Of a stretch of DNA of 9,663 nucleotides, positions 1 to 5,997 are shown piece by piece. The notes under the pieces are model-generated. The model ran no database searches, was not told where the DNA came from, and saw only the letters and a list, made by a program, of their open reading frames with translations. How positions within the stretch are numbered: position 1 is the stretch's first letter; each line of letters starts with the position of its first letter. The position numbers and the translations under genes are program-made. This stretch comes from Gemmatimonadota bacterium (lineage in GTDB: Bacteria; Latescibacterota; UBA2968; UBA8231), in assembly GCA_026706505.1 (NCBI GenBank), contig JAPOYQ010000824.1, positions 1 through 9,663 of the forward strand, written 5' to 3'.

Positions 1-675
1 GTGGATGGTGCGGCGCAGCTTGGTGCTGTAGTTACTGCCCCAGTGTAGGATCGGCAGGATGTAGGCCACGCCGTCGCCGGCATTGAGGTGAGTTTGCACG
101 CCACTGGCGAGCGGGGCGCGGTTGTTTTTGGTGAGCTGGCGATTTTCCTCCTCGGTGTTGCGGCGGATGTGGCTTTTGGGCACGACCCACAGCACGTCGT
201 CGTCGTAGAGCGGAATATTCCACTGCACATAGCGCGGGCCGTTTTCGAGGATGTCGTCGACGTAGCCCTGGAGTGGGGCACAATAGGGCGGATAGAAGTC
301 GCGGTGCCACTTGGCCGGGCCGTGGTCGCGGACCGGACTGCACATCATCATCATCTCGGTGACTGCGGCGTCCTCTAATCCCAGCAACTCGCTACTAGCG
401 CCCTGCAAGTTTTCGTGGAGCCAGATTTCTATCGACAGGGCGGTCTCTGCATCGATTTGGCCCTGCATGGTTTGCAGGTGCAGCCGAGGTTGGGCCGCCG
501 TTTCCCAGACGCCGCTAGCGGGCGCATCGGGTGCTCGCTCGCGGGCCCAGATGGTCCGCTGACGATTGACCATTTTTTCGCAGGCGGTACGCACCGCATC
601 CAGCATCTCCGGCGGGATGCAGTGGCGTAGGATTACGTACCCTTCTTCTAAAAATTGATCCCGGTTGACGCGCAT
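1..675 (-). CDS. Phytanoyl-CoA dioxygenase (PhyH) family protein, 3' end cut by window edge
   Basis: The frame is open from an ATG at 673-675 to the left edge, giving the first 225 residues with no stop. The PhyH family are cytoplasmic Fe(II)/2-oxoglutarate-dependent oxygenases with a double-stranded beta-helix fold. Visible signatures are the N-terminal FLEEGYVIL segment (residues 8-16), typical of the family, the iron-binding HxD in WHRD (H124, D126), the distal iron ligand H211 in LHWGSNYS, and R221/R222, one of which should bind the 2-oxoglutarate carboxylate. The facial triad therefore looks complete and only the C-terminus is missing. The start is supported by GGAG at 684-687, 8 nt upstream. 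It lies 13 bp downstream of the isomerase-like gene and is probably co-transcribed with it. The substrate cannot be told: the family hydroxylates acyl-CoAs, ectoine, alkaloids and many others, and no acyl-CoA context is seen here. Confidence 0.88.
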   Translation of the reverse strand, partial: MRVNRDQFLEEGYVILRHCIPPEMLDAVRTACEKMVNRQRTIWARERAPDAPASGVWETAAQPRLHLQTMQGQIDAETALSIEIWLHENLQGASSELLGLEDAAVTEMMMMCSPVRDHGPAKWHRDFYPPYCAPLQGYVDDILENGPRYVQWNIPLYDDDVLWVVPKSHIRRNTEEENRQLTKNNRAPLASGVQTHLNAGDGVAYILPILHWGSNYSTKLRRTIH

Positions 676-688
676 GGCGTAGTCTCCA

Positions 689-1495
689 TTAGAGCCGGGA
701 GGCCAAATCCCGCAGTTGTGCGGCGGCCAAACGCATGACTTCCTTGTCGTCGCAATCGTTGATGTCTTGGCCTTCAAAGACGACGGAGAGTGGCCCGTTG
801 TACCCGGCCTCGGCGAGAATGGGGACGATGCGCTCGTAGTCGATCCACTCCTCTTTGCCGCTGTCGATCTTGTAGAACTTGGCGCGGACGTGGGTGGCCA
901 GATGGGCGGTCTGCTGCATGTAGGCGTAGATATCGTGGTCCGGGTCGGGAATGCCTCGGTTGCGGGCTGGCGAGCCACACCACTGGCCGGTGTCGAGCAG
1001 AAAGCTAAAGTTGGGCCGGTTGGTCTCCTCGATGATGCGTATGACGTCGTCGCCAGTAGAGGGGTGGTTTTGCAGGCCGATGGCGATGCCTATTTCGAGG
1101 CCGTAGTCGGCGACCTCCTGGAAACAGCGGATTTCGCGGGCGCGCTCCTCTGGGTCGGTGAGGGGCTGGCCGCAGAACAGGCGGATCATGGGTGCACCCA
1201 AAATCAGCGCGATATCCATGTCGCCCTTGGCAGTGGCGACCTTGTCGCGCAGGTCCTCGTCGCTGCCGACAAAGTGTCCACCGGAGGCTAAATAGCCGAT
1301 GGCAAGGCCCTTTTCGATGCAGGCGAGTTTGGTCTTGATGAGATAGCCGGCGTCTTCGGAGCTAAAGCCGCGGTTGCGGCGGAAGTCGATCAAGTCGAGA
1401 CGGAGGTCGTAGGCGTGATCGATGTAGCTTTCGATGCTTTGCAGAGTGGGCGGGTCGTCTTTGCCGAACATGGAGGCGTAGAGGCCGATTTTCAC
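689..1495 (-). CDS. Sugar phosphate isomerase/epimerase family TIM barrel (AP endonuclease 2 superfamily)
   Basis: This encodes 268 residues, a normal length for the xylose-isomerase-like TIM-barrel superfamily (COG1082 type), which isomerises or epimerises sugars, keto-sugars or inositol derivatives using a divalent metal. It opens with the typical first strand MKIGLYASMF. Expected metal-binding positions can be placed: D168 in LLDTGQW, H202 in THVRAKF and E241 in VVFEGQD. The first ligand, usually Glu in a motif like LENH, is Gln here (Q142 in GLQNHPS). Start is GTG (1493-1495), backed by a strong ribosome binding site AAAGGAG at 1504-1510, 8 nt away. The gene lies between two PhyH genes, 91 bp after one and 13 bp before the other, on the same strand. 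The fold assignment is solid; the substrate is unknown. A role converting a keto-sugar made by neighbouring enzymes is an inference. Confidence 0.85.
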   Translation of the reverse strand: MKIGLYASMFGKDDPPTLQSIESYIDHAYDLRLDLIDFRRNRGFSSEDAGYLIKTKLACIEKGLAIGYLASGGHFVGSDEDLRDKVATAKGDMDIALILGAPMIRLFCGQPLTDPEERAREIRCFQEVADYGLEIGIAIGLQNHPSTGDDVIRIIEETNRPNFSFLLDTGQWCGSPARNRGIPDPDHDIYAYMQQTAHLATHVRAKFYKIDSGKEEWIDYERIVPILAEAGYNGPLSVVFEGQDINDCDDKEVMRLAAAQLRDLASRL

Positions 1496-1554
1496 GATTG
1501 GGACTCCTTTGGGAAGGTAAGGTGGGCTAGTTGCGGGGGAGTGTACGGAATGGG

Positions 1555-1580
1555 GGAGGGTGCATCAAGGCAGACCCTCC
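1555..1580 (-). other. Inverted repeat in the gap between PhyH and isomerase-like genes
   Basis: A perfect 7-bp stem (GGAGGGT at 1555-1561, ACCCTCC at 1574-1580) encloses a 12-nt loop just after the PhyH stop codon at 1587-1589. On the transcribed minus strand it is not followed by a run of T, so it does not look like an intrinsic terminator. It could be a processing or attenuation hairpin that lowers expression of the two downstream genes, or chance. The rest of the 91-bp gap holds the ribosome binding site of the next gene and nothing else recognised. Confidence 0.3.
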
Positions 1581-1586
1581 ACCGAG

Positions 1587-2405
1587 TTAGTACTCATTGC
1601 GGGCGTTCCAGCCGGGATATTGTTCTTCGAGGGCGGCGAGGGTTTGCGGTGTGTAATAAGGGTGGCCGGCGGGCGGGAAGCGGAAAACTTCCCTTTCGGC
1701 AGCGGTGAGGGTGCCGATGAATTCGCGGAAGATTGGGTTTTGGCCCTTGTCGGTGTAATGGCGGAAACCCTCCCAGTAGTGGTCGGCGCGGCCGAGGCCG
1801 AAACCCCAGGTGTAGCGCTGGCCGTCGGCGCGCAGGTAGTCGCTGGCGGAGTGCATGGTGTAATTGGTGAAGACGCAGAGGGTGCCGGCGTCGCAGACGA
1901 GCGGCTCGGCTTTGCTCATATCGCGGCCGTGTTCTTTGGGGATCAATCGCAGCGGTGCCTGGTCCTCGCCGACTGCTTCGAGGTGATGCCAGAAAACGAG
2001 CTGGCCGAAGGCGCGGGCTGAGTCAGAGGGCGGCAGCAGCGAGTTGTTGCCATTGTCGAGATGCAGTGCGGAGGCGTCCGAGCCGGTACCGCCGCCTGTG
2101 AAACCTGGATAGCGGGCGATCATGCAGCCGGCGCGGAAGTGGATGTGCTCAGTGCCAAACCACTTCCTGGCGAAGGCCCAGGCTTGATGGTGGACGATGC
2201 CGCGCAGCAGCGCCATTTCGGGGGGCGGGAATTCGGTGAGGATGGCGCGGCCGGGAGGCGGGTCGTCCTTTACTTCATCCCACGATGGCAGGACGCGGCG
2301 TTGGGCTTGCTGCATTGTTTTTAGCTCCTCGCCGTGGCGGAAGCCGGGCAAGATGATAAAACCTCGTTGTTCTAATTCGTCGAGATGGGCGTCGGTGAGG
2401 TCCAT
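1587..2405 (-). CDS. Phytanoyl-CoA dioxygenase (PhyH) family protein
   Basis: This is a complete protein of 272 residues, an ordinary PhyH length. It has the N-terminal LEQRGFIILPGF segment (11-22), the iron-binding HxD in LHLDNGN (H115, D117), the distal His H185 in YTMHSAS, and R197 in DGQRYTWGF as the likely 2-oxoglutarate-binding Arg. All residues needed for Fe(II)/2-oxoglutarate oxygenase chemistry are present. The start is an ATG at 2403-2405 with a modest AGGA at 2411-2414, 5 nt upstream. It follows the amidohydrolase gene by 27 bp and precedes the isomerase-like gene by 91 bp, all on one strand, so it is likely in the same transcript. It is clearly diverged from the other two PhyH proteins in the window: sequence around the HxD and distal His differs in each. 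That argues for different substrates rather than a recent duplication. The substrate is unknown. Confidence 0.88.
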   Translation of the reverse strand: MDLTDAHLDELEQRGFIILPGFRHGEELKTMQQAQRRVLPSWDEVKDDPPPGRAILTEFPPPEMALLRGIVHHQAWAFARKWFGTEHIHFRAGCMIARYPGFTGGGTGSDASALHLDNGNNSLLPPSDSARAFGQLVFWHHLEAVGEDQAPLRLIPKEHGRDMSKAEPLVCDAGTLCVFTNYTMHSASDYLRADGQRYTWGFGLGRADHYWEGFRHYTDKGQNPIFREFIGTLTAAEREVFRFPPAGHPYYTPQTLAALEEQYPGWNARNEY

Positions 2406-2432
2406 GGTGGTCCTATGTTTTGGTGAAGGTTC

Positions 2433-3314
2433 CTAGCGATTGAAGAAGAAATTCTCGGCTGTTTTGACTAGGATCTGCTCCTTGTCGCTTTGGCTGAGAA
2501 AATCGGCGTGGTCGCGGATTAGGGCAATTGCTGCGGCGAAGTCATTGGCGGGGTTTTTCATGCGGACGGGCCCGCCGCTGTCGCTTTCCCACATGATGCG
2601 TTCGGGGCCAAAAGCATCGACGATGCGCTCGATGAGGGGAAGGAGGTCTAGATAAGGGGCCTCGCCGTTGCCGAGGGCTTGGAACGGGCCGAGCTTGACC
2701 ATGACGCGCGGGTAGCGGGCCATGTTGCAGAGGGTGCGGATATCGCCCTCGGGCCAGACGCCGTCGCGGATGCGCACTCCGCAGATATGGTCGAGGATGA
2801 CCGGGGTCTCCGGGAAGCGGCGACAGAGGCGGATTAGGCCGGGCAGGTCTGCGAGTCCCATGAGAAAGCTGAGGGCCAAATTGTGCTCGGCTCCGGTGCG
2901 GAACATCGATTCGTAGCCGGGGTAGTCGAGCCAGCGGTCCTGACGGCCAAACGCGGTTGGACGACCGGTACTGCCGCCGCGCACGCGGAAAGCGCGAATG
3001 CCCCCCTCGGCCAAGGCGAGCATGGTCTTGCCCGGGTCGGCCAGCGACACGTCGGAGACCCCGGGGACGATGCCGGTACCCGTGTAAGTTTCAGGATCAG
3101 AGGCGATCAGATCGAGGATGTAGCTATGGTCGAGGCCGTACCAGGTCATTTGCACTAGGTTGAGGCGGACTTTGCCGACCTTGCGGCTATAGGCAAAGTG
3201 ATCGTCGGGGGTAAAGGAGGGCAGCCACAGGTCGGCGGGCGTAAAGCCGGGGGCTAGCGGATACTGGTCGAAGTCGGAGGTCCAGACGTGGATATGAGCG
3301 TCGACGATGTTCAC
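2433..3314 (-). CDS. Amidohydrolase family 2 (COG3618-type) protein, probable lactonase
   Basis: This encodes 293 residues with the amidohydrolase-2 TIM-barrel signature. The HxH is in DAHIHVW (H7, H9), a third His in ILDHICG (H176), the catalytic Asp position in WESDSGG (D245), and the closing helix reads TAENFFF (285-291), matching the usual N-A-x-x-x-F ending. COG3618 members include L-fuconolactonase, L-rhamnono-lactonase and 2-pyrone-4,6-dicarboxylate lactonase, so hydrolysis of a sugar lactone is the leading role; a different hydrolase or decarboxylase activity cannot be excluded. It starts at GTG 3312-3314, whose GTGA overlaps the TGA stop of the aldo/keto reductase gene by 4 bp, with AGGAG 8 nt upstream. 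That implies translational coupling. A lactonase coupled to a sugar-oxidising reductase makes sense because the reductase product would be a lactone (inference). Confidence 0.86.
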   Translation of the reverse strand: MNIVDAHIHVWTSDFDQYPLAPGFTPADLWLPSFTPDDHFAYSRKVGKVRLNLVQMTWYGLDHSYILDLIASDPETYTGTGIVPGVSDVSLADPGKTMLALAEGGIRAFRVRGGSTGRPTAFGRQDRWLDYPGYESMFRTGAEHNLALSFLMGLADLPGLIRLCRRFPETPVILDHICGVRIRDGVWPEGDIRTLCNMARYPRVMVKLGPFQALGNGEAPYLDLLPLIERIVDAFGPERIMWESDSGGPVRMKNPANDFAAAIALIRDHADFLSQSDKEQILVKTAENFFFNR

Positions 3315-4258
3315 GGGCGTTGCTCCTGTTGGCTGGCGCGATAGGTTCGGCGCGCTTGGTCGATGGCGGCGAGGGTGTCTGCTGGGAGTTGGAGGCAGGT
3401 GCCTTGGAGATTGGCATCGACGTGCGCGGCGCTCTCGGCACCAGCGAGTACGCAGGTAATGCCCTGATGCAGGACCCAGGCGACGCAGACGGCAGCGCGA
3501 GTGGTGCCCAAGTCGGCGGCGACTTGGTCGATGGCGGCGACTAAAGCGGAGAGAGCGGGGTCGTTGGGCCGGGCCAGCAGACCGGTATCCATTGGGCTGA
3601 AGGCTAGGCAGCCTAGTCCGGTGCGCCGCAGCAGGGGCAGCATTTCCTCTTCGTAAATCTCCACTCGCGAGCGCCCCGCTTCGTCGCAGTGGCTGCCAGC
3701 GATGTTGTAGTAGTCCTCGACGCCAGCGATGGGGGCTAGGTTGAGGAAGGCTTCGACTTCGGCGGCGCTATGGTTGGAGACGCCCCAGTAGCGAGTTTTG
3801 CCGGCCTGCACCAAATCCTCCATGACCTCGGCGATGGCCTCCGGCGGCGTGGCCTCGTCGCGGTGGTGTAAAAGGTAGAGGTCAACATAGTCGGTGTGCA
3901 GGCGGTGGAGGCTTTCTTCGAGGCGGTCGGTGAGATGATCGCGGGTGTAGCGGACGCGCTCGCCGGGATCGCCGTCGCTTGTGGGGGCCAGCGAGCCGGG
4001 AACCTTGGTGCAGATGACGACCTCGTCGCGCCGACCTGCGATTGCCCGCCCCAGCACCTCCTCGGCCCCGCCCCAACCGTAGGCCTGCGCTGTGTCGAAG
4101 AAGTTGACGCCTTGGTCCAAGCAGTGGTGCAGCACGGCTAGGGATTGGGGGCTGTCGGCGCGGGGCAGGTGGCGGAAGGCAGTGCCTTGGCACAGGCGCG
4201 AGACTTGGAGATCGGTCTGGCCGAAGAAGACGCGGTTGCTAGTGGTCATATCGTTCAT
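3311..4258 (-). CDS. Aldo/keto reductase
   Basis: This encodes 315 residues with the complete aldo/keto reductase catalytic tetrad: D55 and Y60 in FFDTAQAYG, K85 in VICTKVP and H131 in DLYLLHHRD. A GVSNH motif (159-163) and the C-terminal cofactor-side segment CVLAGAES are also present. Members are cytosolic NAD(P)H-dependent oxidoreductases with a TIM-barrel fold. Some run as sugar 1-dehydrogenases giving lactones, such as L-fucose or D-arabinose dehydrogenases. The 4-bp overlap with the downstream amidohydrolase/lactonase gene favours a sugar-dehydrogenase role here, by inference. The start is the ATG at 4256-4258; a second in-frame ATG lies three codons later (4247-4249). Neither has a clear Shine-Dalgarno sequence. 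The 5' flank is instead occupied by three phased CGCAGAT repeats, so the start is less certain than the frame. Confidence 0.9.
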   Translation of the reverse strand: MNDMTTSNRVFFGQTDLQVSRLCQGTAFRHLPRADSPQSLAVLHHCLDQGVNFFDTAQAYGWGGAEEVLGRAIAGRRDEVVICTKVPGSLAPTSDGDPGERVRYTRDHLTDRLEESLHRLHTDYVDLYLLHHRDEATPPEAIAEVMEDLVQAGKTRYWGVSNHSAAEVEAFLNLAPIAGVEDYYNIAGSHCDEAGRSRVEIYEEEMLPLLRRTGLGCLAFSPMDTGLLARPNDPALSALVAAIDQVAADLGTTRAAVCVAWVLHQGITCVLAGAESAAHVDANLQGTCLQLPADTLAAIDQARRTYRASQQEQRP

Positions 4259-4267
4259 AAGATAATC

Positions 4268-4295
4268 CGCAGATGGACGCAGATATAACGCAGAT
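4268..4295. repeat. Three phased direct repeats of CGCAGAT
   Basis: Exact copies of CGCAGAT sit at 4268-4274, 4278-4284 and 4289-4295, with start-to-start spacing of 10 and 11 bp, close to one helical turn. They occupy 10-37 bp upstream of the aldo/keto reductase ATG. Read on that gene's strand they are ATCTGCG repeats. Similar ATCTGCGT-type short tandem units occur, as I recall, between genes in many environmental bacterial genomes, so this may be a dispersed repeat element rather than a local operator. Helical phasing on one DNA face would also suit a regulator binding site. Confidence 0.7.
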
Positions 4296-4307
4296 ATAAT
4301 TCACAAG

Positions 4308-4328
4308 ACGATCCGTATCTCGAATCGT
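4308..4328 (-). other. Imperfect hairpin downstream of the glycoside-hydrolase-like gene
   Basis: ACGATCCG (4308-4315) and CGAATCGT (4321-4328) can form an 8-bp stem with one mismatch around a 5-nt loop. It lies 28 bp past the stop codon of the glycoside-hydrolase-like gene. On the minus strand it is followed by a T/A-rich but not T-run sequence. It could weakly terminate or process the transcript before the aldo/keto reductase gene; evidence is structural only. Confidence 0.3.
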
Positions 4329-4355
4329 TCAAGCAAGATTGTATTTGCTCTCCTG

Positions 4356-5783
4356 CTAGCGCCGCGTCAGCAAGGCGACCCAAGGGCCGCCTCGGGGCGG
4401 AGCCAGTTGCGCTACGGTGTCGCCGTCCAAGTCGGTCGAGGATGTCCAGGTGCTGGCGGCGATGTCGAGCCATTGGACTTGGAAGGTGTCTTCTGCCCCG
4501 GTCAGGTCAAGACCTACCGCACCGCCATCGGTAAAGTATAGCGCGTACTGGCGGCCGGGGACTTGGCTGAGATAGGCCTCGTTGGCAGCGCGGTCGCGCA
4601 GCAGGGCGCTGTCGGAATCCGGCTCGGCGTTGAAAAAGTCGAAGACCTCGGACAGCATGCGACCGCTGCGAATGTGGGCTTGAGCTTGGGGACTTAGTCC
4701 TATGCCGGAATCCGGCCGGTGAAAGCGGCTGGAGGCAAAGCCGCCGATGAGGTTGCGCCAAAAGCACTGGGTGGCGTGGCGGTCGTCGATGCCGTGGCTT
4801 TGGTCCCGATGCGTCTGGGCACCGTAGATCTTGGTTGAATTGATCGGCCGGGGCTGTGCGGCGATGTATTGCCACACCCACTGGGCGTGGTCCCAATTGG
4901 TCTGCTCGCGCTGCCAGCTATTTTGCGAGATGTCGATGAAAGAATACTGCTCTGGGTGGTCGAAGGTGGCGCGATGCGTCTGCCCCCGCACGTCCCACTC
5001 GTCCCACATTTCAGTGGTTTCAACGGTCTTGCCCGCTTGCTGCGCCCGCTCCTTGATGTAGTCGTTCCAATAGGCACCCCACGCCGGGTCGCCGCTGGTC
5101 TCGTTGTCCATGCAGTAGAGCACGTGGTCGTAGGCGAGGGAGTGCTTGAGGACTTGATCGACAAAGGCTTGTTGGTAGGGCAGCACGACTTGGTTGTTGC
5201 GCAAGGTGGGGACGGTGTAGAAAAAGGGTTGCCAGTTGCCGCCGGGGTGGGCGGGATAGTCCGTTTCTAGACCCGATTCCTCGACGGTATAGTTGATGTT
5301 GTTGGCTGGATTGAGAGGGCTCTTCTCCCAATGTTCTTGGCTGTGGTCAAAGCGGTCCCACATTTCTATCTGGACGATGATGTCGCGCTCGGCGGTCCAG
5401 CGCAAAAAATCGGCAAAGCGCTGCCAATACGTCGGATTCCAGCGGTTGAGGTCGTACAGACCGTCGGCCGCTTGGTGGAAGGCTTTGGTCTCATAGCCGT
5501 AAACGCGGCGGTCGCTCATGGTATTTCGTACGTAGTTGCCGCCGACTGATTGCAGGAGGTCGAGATGGGCTTCGAGGTCGGGTATTTGGAAGAGGCAGTC
5601 TTTGATCGTTCCGCCTAGCAGGAGCACGGGCTGGCCGTCGTACTGCCAGTAGCGCGGATTGGCGGCGTAGGGCTGGATGCGGTCGGAATCGGCTTGGGCG
5701 TGGGTCATGGAGGCTATAATGGTGACGAGGGTGACTAGGATGCAAGGCGAAAGATGTCTATCGCTGAAGGGGCGGATTTTCAC
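4356..5783 (-). CDS. Secreted glycoside-hydrolase-like protein with C-terminal 'collagen-binding'-type domain
   Basis: This encodes 475 residues. A Sec signal peptide is clear: basic start MKIRPFSDRH, hydrophobic core 14-26, and a signal peptidase I-type site THAQA|DS (after 31). The mature protein has a TIM-barrel hydrolase pattern: LLLGGTIKD (54-62), VGGNYVRNTMSD (80-91), IIVQIEMWDRFD (135-146) and CMDNETSGDP (224-233). The Asn-Glu pair N227/E228 matches the acid/base NE of clan A glycoside hydrolases. TTEMWDEWD (256-264) and RFHRPDSG (353-360) look like further active-site loops. Residues about 410-475 resemble the beta domain found C-terminally in DUF4038-type glycosidases (named 'putative collagen-binding domain'). 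The strand where a nucleophile Glu would be expected reads STKIYGAQT, without Glu. The start is GTG 5781-5783; it lacks a clear ribosome binding site but is needed for the signal peptide. The glycan substrate is unknown. Confidence 0.8.
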   Translation of the reverse strand: MKIRPFSDRHLSPCILVTLVTIIASMTHAQADSDRIQPYAANPRYWQYDGQPVLLLGGTIKDCLFQIPDLEAHLDLLQSVGGNYVRNTMSDRRVYGYETKAFHQAADGLYDLNRWNPTYWQRFADFLRWTAERDIIVQIEMWDRFDHSQEHWEKSPLNPANNINYTVEESGLETDYPAHPGGNWQPFFYTVPTLRNNQVVLPYQQAFVDQVLKHSLAYDHVLYCMDNETSGDPAWGAYWNDYIKERAQQAGKTVETTEMWDEWDVRGQTHRATFDHPEQYSFIDISQNSWQREQTNWDHAQWVWQYIAAQPRPINSTKIYGAQTHRDQSHGIDDRHATQCFWRNLIGGFASSRFHRPDSGIGLSPQAQAHIRSGRMLSEVFDFFNAEPDSDSALLRDRAANEAYLSQVPGRQYALYFTDGGAVGLDLTGAEDTFQVQWLDIAASTWTSSTDLDGDTVAQLAPPRGGPWVALLTRR

Positions 5784-5997
5784 AGGGGTACTTGAATCTT
5801 TCTGTTGGAGTGCGATTTCTTAATCCCGCGACACGCGACATCGGGTTTACGTTCCCGTGCAGTCTTGCTGGGAAACTTCCCTTATGGAATGTGCAGTCAA
5901 AAAAGATGCGGCTAAATATAAGAGACGACAGCGACAAGGAGAATTTGCAACGGCTCTACTTGAAAATTTATCCTAATTCGGCTATTATCCATGTAAA
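5784..5997. other. AT-rich intergenic region between divergent genes
   Basis: This 214-bp stretch separates the minus-strand hydrolase-like gene from the plus-strand ATPase and is visibly more AT-rich than the flanking genes, especially from about 5880. It holds the ATPase promoter (5960-5988) and a short palindrome GGGAA-AC-TTCCC at 5870-5881, with another TTCCC at 5852-5856. No convincing promoter for the hydrolase-like gene was found. Open frames that cross it have no recognisable protein character. The base composition could mark a junction of acquired DNA, though intergenic DNA is often AT-rich anyway. Confidence 0.5.
5960..5988 (+). promoter_or_regulatory. Sigma70-type promoter of the AAA_14/DUF4143 ATPase gene
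   Basis: The -35 box TTGAAA (5960-5965, 5 of 6 consensus bases) and -10 box TATTAT (5983-5988, 5 of 6) are separated by exactly 17 bp. The transcript should begin near 5995, only about 3 nt before the ATG at 5998. This is the best promoter match on the plus strand and gives the ATPase gene its own transcription. Confidence 0.72.

Noticed and set aside
716..1291. 191-codon plus-strand frame opposite the isomerase-like gene
   Set aside because: It is the antisense shadow of a gene with clear family motifs; such long opposite frames are common in GC-rich genes.
1555..1580. Inverted repeat as a Rho-independent terminator
   Set aside because: There is no T-run after the stem on the transcribed strand and the downstream gene has its own strong ribosome binding site close by.
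4268..4295. CGCAGAT repeats as a small CRISPR array
   Set aside because: Repeat units of 7 bp with 3-4 bp spacers are far too short for CRISPR, and no cas gene is present.
5884..5976. Plus-strand 30-codon frame starting MECAVKKD before the ATPase
   Set aside because: The composition is somewhat protein-like and Lys/Arg-rich, but it is very short, has no ribosome binding site and spans the promoter -35 box; it could be a remnant but cannot be supported.
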